In this document: positions 1 to 12,900 of the stretch, piece after piece
Layout: each line of letters starts with the position of its first letter
How positions within the stretch are numbered: the first letter of the stretch is position 1
Assembly: GCA_037043015.1 (NCBI GenBank)
Contig: CM073328.1
Location: 18,201,495-18,265,494 of the forward strand
Reading direction: 5' to 3'
Length of the DNA stretch: 64,000 nucleotides
Origin: Bryum argenteum
Taxonomy: Eukaryota > Streptophyta > Bryopsida > Bryales > Bryaceae
The notes under the pieces: model-generated
Seen by the model: the letters and a program-made list of their open reading frames with translations, nothing else
Databases searched by the model: none
Told to the model about the DNA's origin: nothing
Translations under genes and position numbers: made by a program

Positions 1-3000
1 AGTGCAGCTGAAGGGCAACTTGCTGAGAACAGATCCACAAGACCTGATTTACAAGATGATTATGGTAATAAAGTCAGGGGTAATGAAAAATTTGAGTCTC
101 GGATTTGTTCTGGTGAAGGTCGTCGCAGTGAAGATCTCCGAATTGGAAGTAATAGAACTCAATTGCAGCGGCTTGGCCCTCCAGGGGATGGCCCTCGAGG
201 CGTTTCGAGTTCTCCGGTGGAACAGGTTACTTCAGATGTAAAAATTGCTCCGAGAATACCTATTCATTCAGGAAGGCCGGACCACATTTCGCAAGGTTCA
301 CATTCCAAGAATGTATCCCCTTTAGCAGCGCCGGCAAATTTAGCACCTTGTAAAGAGGCAGTTGGTGCTGAGCGGGATGTGAATGATGCAGGAGCAGCAG
401 GTGACAACCATGAGGACGGTTGGTTTTATCATAACGCATATAGTTATCTCAGCGGTCCTTTCACCCTCGAGGTTCTTCGTGAAGGCTTCAATGTCAGATT
501 TTTACCGGGTGATTTGGTAGTGTATCATCGTCAAGACGGTGCCTATTCTGCACCTCAGGAACTGAAGATGCTTATTGGTGCGCCAACTGCTTCATTGCAA
601 CTTCTCCATTCCAGACCCCGTGATTATATGCTTGAGCAGGTAAAGGTTTTCTGCAAGTTCTCTGTGGTTTTCTTCGAAATTCTTAGGCTGCTGGAGGAAT
701 TCTAATGCCCGCTTCAGCATATAAATTGCATGACACAATTTTGCTTCGTTGCAGTCTTTCTCTTGTTCTTGTTTCGGCTGATATAGAAGTCTCTACCTGG
801 TAGTCGCCAGGGCGCTAGCTATGTTTTGGCTACAGCGTCTCACGTTTGCAAATTTGCCTTCATATACTGCAAATTATCAATACCACAGAGGTATGTTAGT
901 TGAATAATGTCGTCATCTGCTTTAGTTCGTTCTTGTGTTGCGGTTCATTACTTGACTCAGACACTTACTTCTACAATTTTTCTCTTACTTTTTTTTGGTT
1001 AAGGCATGCACTTCCTAGAAACACTTGATTTTTTCAAGTGTTTTTAGGAAGTTTGTGCCCTTTTATGAAGACGCGTTGTTGTCCATGTGGGAAGGGGTTG
1101 TCTTCCACATTTCTTTGTACAGAAGTTGTTCTATTTCTGGCGTTGTAACAAACCTTCGCAAATGAATATTATGGTTTGAGATGTCACTTTGGAAATGACA
1201 TCGTTTCGTGAAGTGTCCAATAATAATCTTAAATGTGTTCTGTATCATGGAACGCTTCACTGATGTTATATTCTGTGTTTATCAGGTTTGGACTGAGCAG
1301 TGCTGGGAGTACAAAGGGGCGGACGGTTCTATGCAAGGACTCTTTTCTCTATGGCAACTAGGACGATGGCTTACATCAAAGCACCTTTACGATACTCTTG
1401 AGGTTTTATATTCACTACATTCCTCTAAGTCCATCCCAATATCTTAGTTAATAGAATGGTACCATAAGCTATTGTCTTTAACTTTGAATATCGCCCTATT
1501 ATGCAGGATGGCCGTTATCGTGTTGACAATTTAGTACAATTTAAATGCTATTGAAGCCGATCGTGTGCTTGAAGTGATTACCTCGTCCATTCCGTCCTCG
1601 TCCATTCTTAATGTTCACATCTTAGTTCAATACTATGAGTCTGATATCGAAAGCATTCAAGTATGATGTGATTGATTAAGGTGGATCTGACGTTCCCAAT
1701 GTTATACATGTAGATCTGTCATTATGGAAAGCTCGTAGCACCTATGCCCCTTGGCCAATTACTAGAAGTAGCGAATAAGGGAGACCTTTTTTCGAGCTTA
1801 TCCGCAAAGGATCGGACAACCACCCTGCAAGATGGCGGGCCAAGCCTCCCGATATCTAATTCTAATTCAAACTTGCGATCCAGTACACTAGACTCTGCCA
1901 GAAAAGCAGTTCATGCTCTTGTTGTAAAGGCGGCACAAAGAAGCTTGGTTGATGGGGCTATTGCTGAGTTGTTGCAAGAATGGATGAACGCTTCCAAGAT
2001 AACTAAGACTGCGTCTGATATTCCTGCTACCGATTGTCCGCCTGGATTTCTACACCCATTAGCAATTTCCTCACCAGATATGCCACCAGGTTTTGGCGTG
2101 GTAAGTGGACTTTGGCTACCAAGGTTTTCGATTTGCAAGAAACATCTCGTCAAAATTTGAACACTTTTATTATTCGTGCTTTTGGTCTTAGTTTTTGATG
2201 TCTTCGACTTTATTTGCAGGGTTCTTGTGGAAGATCGACAATACCTCCTAGACATTCTGTACAAAAGATCACTGTTATACATGAAAGTGTCAGCGGTCTT
2301 ACTCAACTTGAGAACTGTTATAATGCTTCTAAGTATAGAAGTGTTTCTCCAGTTACTAACAATGACGAGTCTACTCAACCTCAACCAGTTCAGGTAGTTC
2401 TATTTCCTATCGTTTCAATAGGGTAGCCGAAGTTCTTATGGGACTGGACGAAGACTTCTTCTCCTTTTTCAACGCTCATGATGCATCTATACTCTTAGTA
2501 TACTTACCATCGGGCAATATTTGAAGAAGGAAGTAATAAGTTCAGGCCTGTTTTGAGGCTGGCGTGAATAGAGTATTCGTTCGACCTACTGTACTTGTTT
2601 TGTTTAAATTTCATTGGATAACGCTGTGGTACTCCGTTGCGTTGTGCAGTTGAAACAGGTGTGTAGCCCTCTAGGAGCTCATGAGGCAAATGTTCTGCCT
2701 TCTCTTTCTATGGAGGATCATGGTGGTCACGGGGTGACAGGTACCTTCAACTTGTTATATGTCACGAACTCGTTATAACAGCAGATCGTCTTTCAATCTT
2801 CTGTCCATACCTGTCGCCTTGTTAGTGTAATGAATATTTTTGTAGAATTCTACTGAGTGAAATTCCTGTATGGAGAAATACAGTTACAGGTTGCTCTTGC
2901 TTTGAACCTGCCTTTTTTTTAATACAAGGCTTGAATTTGTCTTCTGGGTGGACCGTTCTGCATCCTCCTGAATTGTTTCGTATGTCCTTTAACTGTTCAG

Positions 3001-6000
3001 AATAGCGTAGGATGTTAATGAACCTGTTTTTTATAACGAAGATGTTAATTTCTGTGTGCGAATGTCTTATTGCTTGTAGATTTTCCCGATCCTCCGAGTC
3101 AAGAAAAGAGGGTGGACATAGTCAAAACGGATTCCATTCAGTATGACTCGAAGAGTAGTGCTTATCCTCACGTTGATTCTCCCAAGAATGTGTTAATTGC
3201 CAAGGGGAATTCCACAAAAGACGATTACGATTTTCTCAAGCCAGTCCCCTCTTCAAGTGAAGTTTACAGTCCCGATCCTCTTGCTCGATCCAAGAAGCAG
3301 GCAGCTGTGAACCTTGACGGATCTACAAAGTTTGTGAACGGGAAGCCGGAGAGACGTATGAAGTTGGATGAGAGGCCTATGGAGCAAGTTGAAGAGATGA
3401 CCCAGAAGCAAGAGGCTGAGAAACTTGAGAACTCTAAGAAGCAGATGGGCGGCACCCTTGGGAAATTTAAGAAACAACTGAACGAGAAGCCTGAGGAGCC
3501 GAAGAAGCAAGGGGATGATAAGTTTGAAAGAAGTCAGAGGCAAGCGTTCGATAAGCCTGTGAAGACGAAAAAGCACTTGGAGGAGGCGCCTGAGGAACGG
3601 GTTTCGCCCCTTGACACGGTTACCGAACAGCGGAACAAGTCGGAAAGAAGTAAAGAGCTAGTGGTTGAGAATCCTCATAAACTTAAGAAGCCCGAGAAAC
3701 TTAAGAAGCTTCGGGAGGATGTGCCTGAGGAACGTGAGAAGCGTGCTGTCAAGGTTTCTGAGCAGCCTGAAAATACTGAAAAACGTAAGAAGCAGTTTGT
3801 TGATAAGGCGGAGAAATTTAGGAAGCATCCGGTGGAGGTGACTGAGGAACGTGAGAAGCGAGTTGTTAAGGTTCTTGAGCAACTTAACAAGCCTGAAGGT
3901 GGTAAGAAGCAGGTGATTGAGAAGCCAGGACATCAGAAGCCTTTGGAGGAGTCGCATGAAGAATGGGATAGGAGTGTTGACACGGTTCGTGAGAAGTTGG
4001 AAAGAGAAAAGGAAGTGGTTGAGAAGTCTCATAAACTTAAGAAGCCTGAGAAGCAATGGGAGGAGGTGCGTGGGGAGCGTCAGAAGCATTCTTCCAGGGG
4101 TCTCATTCAACCAAAGAAGCATGTGGACGATATTCTCCAGAAACATAAGAAGGGCGTGGTTGAGATGCCTGATAAACATCAGAGGCATATGGACGAGGTT
4201 ATTATCGAATATAAGAAGCCCTTGGACGAGGAACCTGGAAGAATGATCATCAAAGGTGCTGATGATTCAAGCACTGATGAACTCAATCATGCCAGTGCCC
4301 TGGAGTCCGATCCGTTGATGCGGGATCAGGATGCCTCCAAGTTTGCTCAGCGCAAGAGGAAAGAATCGACTAATCAAATAAGCGGTGGAGAACTTTGCCA
4401 GCCCTCTAAAGGGTCGAAGAAGCTAAGGCAAAACTTCGGTGACGCACCTATCGATGAACTTGATTCTAAGATTATACTTTGTAATGAAGCAAGAAGACTC
4501 GACGTCGCGGCAACCGTGAAAGTGAATATGGAAAAGGAATCAGCAGAGACGGTGAAGAAGTTAAAGAAGAACAAAGTCGAAGAACCTCTTCCTCACTCAA
4601 AGAATAAGGAAGAGCTGCATGTATCGAGAAGTGTTGTGCAAGATTTTCATGTACCTGTCCTGTCACAAAGAGACCGGCTCCGAAAGCTTGTACGAGGTTC
4701 GCGAAGGCAGAAGGCTAACACAAGGAGCAAGACTGTGGGAGTTGAATCTGAGAGTAGTCCACTCGACTCCAGAGCACCTGGAAATCTTTCTCTGGAGAAA
4801 ACTTGTGAGGCCTTGGTCGTTGAACCTGAGAGTGGTCCAGGTGACTCCAGAGAAATGATCCTCACGGTTGATTCTGACAGCAAAGTATCTAAGAGAAAGT
4901 CCGTAAGGAAGCAAGCTTTTCAAACACAGAGAGAAGACGTGAATTACAGGATCGGGCATGAATCTTGTAATTTTATTAGTGTGGAAGCTGGAGAGGACGC
5001 ATTTCATGTCAGAAAGAGATTGAAGAAGAAAGCTGCTGAAGAGGCTGAACCACCAGGGTTGGTACAAGCTGACGAGATGAAGCCCGTCTTCTGTGCAGAG
5101 ACCAGGGAGGACCATGATAGTAGAGTTAGAAGTCATTTTATTTTTACCGATACGATTGATGTCGATGTCAACAGCCCAACATCGCGGCCTGCTGCAGAAT
5201 CTAAAGAGGTGACGGACCCTTCACTTGAGCTTGAAGGTTCGGATAATAGGAACCTTGTAGGCCTGCAGGTCGGCACGACCGACTCTTTGAACGAAGAGCA
5301 TGAGGGTTCAGTCCAGAGCTTGCTTCTTGGTAAAGATGGGCGCTTTGTTCCTGTCAAGAAGGCAGTTGTGAAGAGGTACACACCCTTAGTAAAAAGTAAA
5401 CAGGACATATCGGACTATCTAGTTCATGAGAAACCTGCTTTTAGTGTGCGTGGAAAGGTTAGGCGTTTTGTGAAGGAAGGAAATAGGGAGGATTTGAAAA
5501 GGCAAAGGACTACTTTATGGGACCAGTCTAGTGAGGAGCAGGCAGATACCATAAAGCTGGAGCATGAGACTGAACCCAAAATCCAGAGAAAGTCACAAGA
5601 CTCAACATGCACTGAGGATCTCATTTCACAGAGCAGCAAGACATTTCTGGCTAGGACAAAAAGTATTAAGTCCAGAAAGAGTGGGAAGGCTGGGTTGGCA
5701 GCGCATAGGGTCACATCTGCTGGATTTGGCAAATCAAGTGGATCAGCAGCCAAGAAGTCAGAGACAGTTTCAATCATGACGTCGAAGGCTGTCAAGCACT
5801 CCATCGCTAAACATAAACCGCATGTTTCTGATGACTTTAAACATCCGGATGTGAAGCCTCAGGATGATGTAAAGTTAGCGAGCACTGAAAAATCAAAAGC
5901 CGTCCTAACTTCAGTCGGTTGTGCCCGATGCTCTATTACTGGTTGGGAGTGGCGCACTTGGGCTCGTGACAGAGCGAAACGAAGGTTGCAGAGGAGGCTG

Positions 6001-8389
6001 AAAGTAGTCATCAAAAAAGACGTGAAGCAAGACGTGAAGAAATTCAGGAGGGCTAGTAAGAAAATAGAGACTAATGTCAGCAATAATTCAAGCAGTGCTG
6101 GCATTGCAGGTCTACAAGCTGCCCGGAAGAATCGGGCGGATATGCGGAAGCTGGCTTTTGGTGCTGACGGTTCTGACTTGCTGCGTTTCAAACTGCTGAA
6201 GGTAGCTCGAAAGTGAACTTGTAATTACTTTTAAGTTTACAATGATTGTGCTTCTTCAGTCTTCAGTTTATGTGTGCTCGGGACTTGTCGAATCTGAATA
6301 TTGCTGAGCGAAGCTAGCAAAGTACGAAGAGTTGTCACATGTAATGCACCACCTGGGTGCTTAACCGCCTGTGATGTACTGAAAGTTGGTGCTTGTGATT
6401 GTATTAGGCACGCAAGAAACAACTCAAATTTCAGCGGAGCAAGATCCATGATTGGGGCTTAGTGGCTGCAGAGCCTATTGACGCTGAAGAATTTGTTATT
6501 GAGTACGTCGGTGAAATCATTCGGAACAGGGTAAGCATTCTCCTTGCACCCGGATAAATTTGGCAGGTTTGCTGCTCTTTACAAGACACTAGTAATATAG
6601 TGAACGGTGTTCGATCATCTCAGATATAGTTGGCGTGAAATCGTAGCTGATGCGGTGCCCTTAAGGGGTTGCATTGAGTTGATTTCTTGATGGGCATCAT
6701 TCCGTGGATTCAATGTTTTCTAAAGCTCTGGAAGTCTCTAAGATGACCATGGCTTATGGTCTGTTGATATCATTGATTCATTAAATTTGAATAACCCTCA
6801 TTATTAAAGATACTTGGATTGCATCAATGAATCTCTGTTGCTTTTAGTGAGAAAGCAAAGAGTGAATGGGAATAGTTTTCTGGCGGTCAGTTGTTGGCCG
6901 ATGAAGTCATTGCCTTGTTGGCATCCAGTTTGCAGATATGCTTGTCTTTTATTTGTTATATGGAAAGTTTGTTTCTGATTCTTATCTTGTGTGACAATCA
7001 GGTTACAGATATTCGAGAGAAGCGATATGAGGCGATTGGTATTGGAAGCAGTTACATGTTCCGCGTTGATGACGAGCATACTGTATACTCCATCTTCCTT
7101 GTACCTCTATTACAGAGTCCTTAAGACCTTCTATTCTTCAATACTTCGTCTAGAAATTTCTTGCAACAAAAATAACGGTCGCGTACAATACGCGCACCCT
7201 CCGATGAAATTATATATGTTGAGCATGTGAAGCATTGTTGGTTAGTATCATGCGTACGGAAGCTAAGCATATGCTTGTTTTCCTTCAGCTTGTCTCTGTG
7301 GAAGTAATACAAAGTTGTTGTGCTTGATTATTGGTTCACAGCTGGATGCAACTCGGCGCGGAGGTCTTGCACGATTTATAAACCATTCATGTGATGTAAG
7401 TATCTACTTGCTTTGTTGGTATTGTGAGGGCTCAGTTTTTTAGAAGTTGACGGTGGTAGCTCTTTGAATAGTTGACTGAAAACTCATTTTACGTATGAAC
7501 CATTTCCGAATGTGATTCTGGTATAATCATAATCTGCACCTGATCTTAGGAACATCATCAACGTAGTTTTTCTTTACGAATCATAGGCTTCCTGTATTAG
7601 GTTCTCATTGTTGGATGAGCATGTATACTCCAGTAACAGTTGCGTCCTTGTTTTAACCTTCCTTTCGATCTTTGTTCGGTTTGAAGTACAGCTACGCTTC
7701 TCGCATTAAAGCCTTGATTATGCATATGTGTTTGCTTCACGTAGACCACCTCGGGAGGCCGACAGACAGTAGGGCCTACCTAAGTCCTAGTCTTCCCATA
7801 GAATAGCTACCCAGCTTACATTATGATGCTTATAGCTGCTGAGTTTTCAGAACTGTTTAAATAGCCGTTAGATCTCCAACATCTAGGGGCTGTACTGAAC
7901 CTCGATTTGGTCAAGACAGAATATCACTGGTGCCGGCAGTCAGACCTTTGGCCGTTTCTTTCTAACCTAGCGCAATTTTTGTACGCAGCCAAATTGCTAC
8001 ACAAAGATTATCACTGTTGAAGGTCAGAAAAAGGTAGTGATATATTCTAAGCAACGCATCGGGGTGGGGGAGGAGCTGACGTATGACTACAAGTTTAGTC
8101 TAGAGGAAGTGAAGATTCCCTGCTTCTGCGGTGCTGCCAAGTATGTCCTCATTTACGTGGTGTTCAAATAATACTTCCAGAGTGATTGTTAGGTTACACG
8201 AGCGACTGTTTATGCGATTGTCTGTTGAGCTCCCGTCATGTGATCTTCTTGGATCAACCAGATCAATTCGTCTGAGTATAGAAGCGCCTTCAGTGTTCTT
8301 CACACCTGCATTGTAGGACGCCTTGCCTTCAATCCGTACATTACTGATATTGCTCATCTTCTCGCAGATGTCGGGGCTCCATGAATTGA
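1..8389 (+). CDS. ATXR7: ATXR7/SETD1-like histone H3K4 methyltransferase, 3' part
   Basis: The SET domain is expected to methylate histone H3 lysine 4 in the nucleus using S-adenosylmethionine, as in COMPASS-type enzymes. The frame is open at base 1, so the 5' end lies outside. Proposed coding exons: 1-639, 1286-1402, 1507-1533, 1714-2100, 2220-2393, 2650-2740, 3080-6201, 6408-6530, 7002-7082, 7342-7395, 7989-8140, 8368-8389 (phases agree; about 1662 visible residues). Two GYF-like modules lie at residues ~140-195 ([15 protein letters not shown]) and ~219-260 ([15 protein letters not shown]). The middle is very rich in Lys and Glu. The conserved [12 protein letters not shown] block precedes the SET domain (~1520-1662), which shows [36 protein letters not shown] and a post-SET CFCGAAKCRGSMN ending at the stop. 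The tiny 1507-1533 exon is the least certain. GYF plus SET points to ATXR7/SDG25 rather than ATX1-5. Confidence 0.9.
3360..4260 (+). repeat. degenerate Lys/Glu repeat coding region in the ATXR7-like exon
   Basis: About 300 codons of the large exon consist of loosely repeated charged units such as EEREKR, KLKKPEK and EKPE..KKQ, spaced about 25-45 residues apart. The DNA repeats with the protein (for example AACTTAAGAAGCC recurs), which suggests expansion by tandem duplication. The segment probably forms a long charged helix or disordered linker between the GYF modules and the SET domain. Confidence 0.7.
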
Positions 8390-11300
8390 AGGGCATGTAG
8401 AGATTACGCAAATTGGCATCACTGCCGAGTACAACATACTCCATAAGAGGTACGTGATCAGGAGATAAAACGCTTGCATTTCCCAGGGGTTTTGAGGTGT
8501 TCATGTTTCTACAGCTCCAGTAGCCCCAGGTTGAAGTGTCAATTAGCAACTTGTCGATTGAATGTTTAAGATTGTTGTTTGCTCGTTCACTATTGAATCT
8601 TCTTTGTATTCTCGTGCAGGTCCTATCCCAGCTGCTTGAAAGGCATCTGTTTCACAATCTGGAGACCTTAGTATTAAGGCTGCTGGAGGCTGAGTTCCCT
8701 CAAATCACTAGTGATTTGTGAGTTAATAAATTTTCTGAATAACCTAGGCTTCAAATAATAGAGCCGTGCTGGTCTGATGTAGTCCACCGTAATAAATGTT
8801 CTCGCATCTGTTTTTGCATTGGCGTCGGCAGTTCATGCTTTCAGTGATAACCAAGTTGTCCTGAAATTTTCATGATGGGACCCCTAGGAACAGAAGCAGT
8901 AGGAGCTGGCAGAAGAGATGTAGATCTATTTGAGGCTGATGTTCTTGCATATTGATGCACGGTGATTAAACATTCAAGACTGTTGTAGAGAGGTTTAGTA
9001 GGGGGATCTACCTAGATCATATAAGGTCAAAGGCGTTCTATGGACAGCTTGCACTCTTGTCAAGGCCATTGGTTTGAAGTAGTTCTGTCAGACAGGATTG
9101 ACTGATGAAACTCGGAATAAGATTTGTGGCAAAGGAATTTTTCTAGGATCTCGAAAAAGGACTCCCAGTTCAACCCTGGGCCCGGCTACATAGGACGGCC
9201 ACATTGGCTGCGGAGAGGAGAGGAGGGGAGAGGAGTCTCCAGGCTCGTCTGCCAGGATAACCGAGGAAGGAGCAGAACACATAAAATGCTTCAGGAGAAG
9301 GTTTTCATAGAGGCTGAAAGGGGCGGCAACATAGTAACATGTTACAGACTGGTGGTAACACCAACCTAGAATGGGAGCCTCGGTTTTAACCCCTAGAGGG
9401 AACTGGCCCCATATGGTGGCTCCATTTTAGTATATACCGCACAGTATATTTTCCGAACTTTGGAACTATGAAAATGTGTGTCCCATGATATATTATTCTC
9501 GTTCAAGAAAAGAAAATGGAGAAAACACTCCTCCCGTCTAGCGTCGAACCCCTAAAGCCACGTATTCTAGACCGGATACGCTTGTAGTAATCCTCATACG
9601 CTTGTAGTAATCCTCATACGTAGGTTGTGCACATTTTAGAACTTGTTCTAGAGACCCTAGATACAACGTTAACTTGCAGTTGCGGGTTGTGATTTGTGGG
9701 GTTGTGATTTGTATGTCACTATTGCATCTTCCTCATACCCTAATAGGTCACTTTCCTTTTTCCCTGACTTGTTTGAACTTCATTGCCTTGGTTGTGACTA
9801 AAAATTTATCACAAATCATGACCTCAGTCGTGCTCAAGTGTGTAGAGTATTGTCGCTCAATCTTTCCGTGCTAGGGTTGGATTCTTAGTCCAGCTCAACT
9901 TTGCAAGATCAATTGACTTTGGCGGCTAAGGATTCTTAGTCTGTGATGCAAGTACAACCTCAATTTCGAACCACAATTTTTCGCTTCGAACCACAATTTT
10001 TCGCGCACATGAATTGGTCAGTTCTGAAGATGTACCTCCGAATAATGTCTCCCTGTACAAGGTGAGTATTTAGATCATTCTAGCCTCCAACTTTAACTAG
10101 CAAAGGATTGTGATGTGGAGCAATAATTATTGACCTTCACAAACTTGCCCATAGTGTGTTTAGATTTTGTGTTCTAGATATGGTGTTGTGTGTATGAGGA
10201 AATGGTGACTTGTGGCCCCTTCATGCTGTCGATCACATTAAAGCAAATCCATCACTATAACGCCATTGCTCATGCCAGAAAGAAAGCCATCATTGCAGAG
10301 CCCAACATTTTACGGTCCGACACAATTCCTTCATACTCATTATTTTCCTTTGGCTTCCTAATAATGCTCTTGCTAGATTGGACAATTTCTCTTGCATGTT
10401 AATTTTACTTACTTGAAATGCTTATTGTACTGCAACTTCTCGATGCGACTGGAAGCTCATCTTGTGTGAATGTCCACGTAGATGTCCTCTCAATTTGTTC
10501 AATTTTTGTTAGTAATTACCCATGCAACTTTGAGTGACAGACTTAATTTTGCCGAGGAGTCATGTTAGGTCAAGGAGTAGGAAAACACTAGTGGTGCTAA
10601 TGAAGTAGGCGTTGTCAGCCTCCTTCCTTGCTTTGATCCTAAATTCCTTCTTGCATTGACGCGCCCAAATTCTAACTGCAAGGGACAAGACACATCTATG
10701 ACATCATCCGGCTTTAACTTTTCCTTGACTACAAGGGCAATGAGTCATTAGAGGGGCGTTGCACATGCGGAACCGACAAGCATGCCTGCCAAGTTGTCAC
10801 AACAAAAGGCCAAACTGGCAATGTGCATAACAAGGTTATTTCTAGAAACTCATGTTATAGACTCTAACTTGTTGCATCAATTACAATTGCCTTGTCTGGC
10901 CTTTATGGAGCGACAACTTAAGCAACAAAACTAAACCATGTGAAAGTCAAATGACACGAATGCATGGACTATACAAAATAGGTAAGGCATGACAAGAAGG
11001 AAGTGAGCACATTGGAGGTAAAAAATTTGAGGAGAGACTTGGACAATATAAAGACATAACACAACACAAGGAGAAAGGTCCAAATTACAACTATTATTTT
11101 TACCACCCTACACGTAAATAAGAGTAAGTACTTAACTCCAACCATCTTTGATTGCTTTGATGCCGACAAACAACCGGTCCTCCAATCGGTCCTCCAATGA
11201 CAATGTAGATGTTGATCCACCACCATGTGAAGAGTTACTCCATTCAATCCATAGCCTTGCACCGCTACCTTTTGTGACTTGCTATTATAGGGACGACATT

Positions 11301-12900
11301 TAGACACAACCTTGTTCCGCATGTTTCCAACATTGATGTGCTAAAAGCACCGTGTTGACTTGATGTCAGGCATGCCTTTGACGGTACTAAGGCATACGTA
11401 TGGAAGTGCACATTTTACAAAATTCAATTGCATGTGGTTGCAGATACACATGAGTATGCAATGGTTGAATGGAAGATCCTATCACACTCGAAAAGTACAT
11501 TAACCACCATTAGTATCGTAAAAACCAAATATGTAGACTAGGCAACTAGCGAGATCATTGTCATCAATGACTTTTGAGGACATAAATTTGGCACTTCAAA
11601 TATCTGATAAGCATAGCACTTATGACCCAAAAGGTATTTAAATACACTCGTGTTTTTATTTCATTACTAGAGCCAAGATTTACGTTTACTCCATGACCTC
11701 ATTGTTGCCCTCTACTCGGAAGAAAATTGGATTTGCATTGCAAGCTATGTTACGTAGTGGTTTTTCCAATGTATACTCAAGATTTTTGAAAATATACTTG
11801 GTAGGCCAATATGACATAGAATTTATAGTGCACTTTAGAATTTAGTTTTATAAAGCATCTCATTATAACACTCAAGATGTTTAGGATTGACACGGAAATG
11901 GTTTCGTTAAACTTAAAATCTCAAAACTTTATTAGTTAATTGACAATCAAGTATTGGATTGGCCTATTTTCTATGATGATTTGGAGTTGTGCCTATTCTA
12001 ACTAATTATTAAATATATTTGAGGGTATTATTATAATGACACCTAAAATCTATAACATGGTGTCTCCTATCTTTTTGCCCGAGGCATCAAATATATGTCT
12101 TATTGTAAAAACACTATTTCTACTATTGCAACTATGGAAAAATATACAATTCTACTAAGCTTAGTCCTTAAATGCCCAAGCTTTTTTTAAGCCTAAATAA
12201 ACCTCATTTTACGAAATTGAAGGAATTTATAAGATTTTTTTGGGATCAAAGTTGCAACTATAAGATTATAAAATTGATCAATTATATCACGTATTTTAAT
12301 TGTGACTTTTTGAAAGTAGATGAAATGGAAAGGATTGTAAGGTTTGACCATGTAGTTTTGGATGATGACTAGGGTAGGGAGGGTTTTAAAACTTTGAGGC
12401 CTAAAACAAGTGCCTAAGGTTGCTTGGTAATCAAGCTCAAGTAGTAAATGATGAAAGATGATTTAAGGTACACATTGATTGTATTTCTCAATTTTATGAT
12501 CACCAATCAATTGGTGATCAATGTGCAAACTTGAAGTGTCTTGATAATACTATGGAGAGGAGGGATGTTAGGCAATAAAAAAAAATAGTATAAAACTCAA
12601 TGCCAAGTTGATGTTTGAGAACATTTAAAGAAGTGCGCAAGAATGCTAACTCTATGATAATTTGATTACATTACTCTATGGTCAAACCTTACATTACATA
12701 GGGACCTTAGACCCTAGATTAATTTCAGGACTTGTTTTCTGAAAAAGTCTATCTTAATTTGCATATTTTCAGAAAGTGCAGAATTTTGGTTCCAATGTGA
12801 GGACAAAACAATTGGGTTGCTTCATATTGGGAAGCACAAGTTAACGACAAAGTTGCCTAACGAGCCTCACAACAACAAAGACGACGATAGAGAAGAAGAA
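8390..12900. other. intergenic region, AT-rich
   Basis: No gene is supported here. The first ~350 bp are probably 3'UTR of the ATXR7-like gene. Two small direct duplications are visible: a 20-bp unit (CGCTTGTAGTAATCCTCATA) twice in tandem at about 9589-9628, and TTCGAACCACAATTTTTCGC twice at about 9963-10003. A near-perfect palindrome (GATCACCAAT-CA-ATTGGTGATC) lies at about 12498-12520. The remainder may hold decayed transposon sequence, but none could be assigned with confidence. Confidence 0.5.

Noticed and set aside
9120-9420. tRNA-like T-arm (CCCAG-TTCAACC-CTGGG near 9170) suggesting a tRNA or SINE
   Set aside because: No matching acceptor stem, D-arm or A-box could be found at the proper distance.
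11370-11600. Faint resemblance to the RNase H end of a Ty1/copia-type element
   Set aside because: The similarity is only a few scattered residues, with no terminal repeats or other domains visible; too weak to call.
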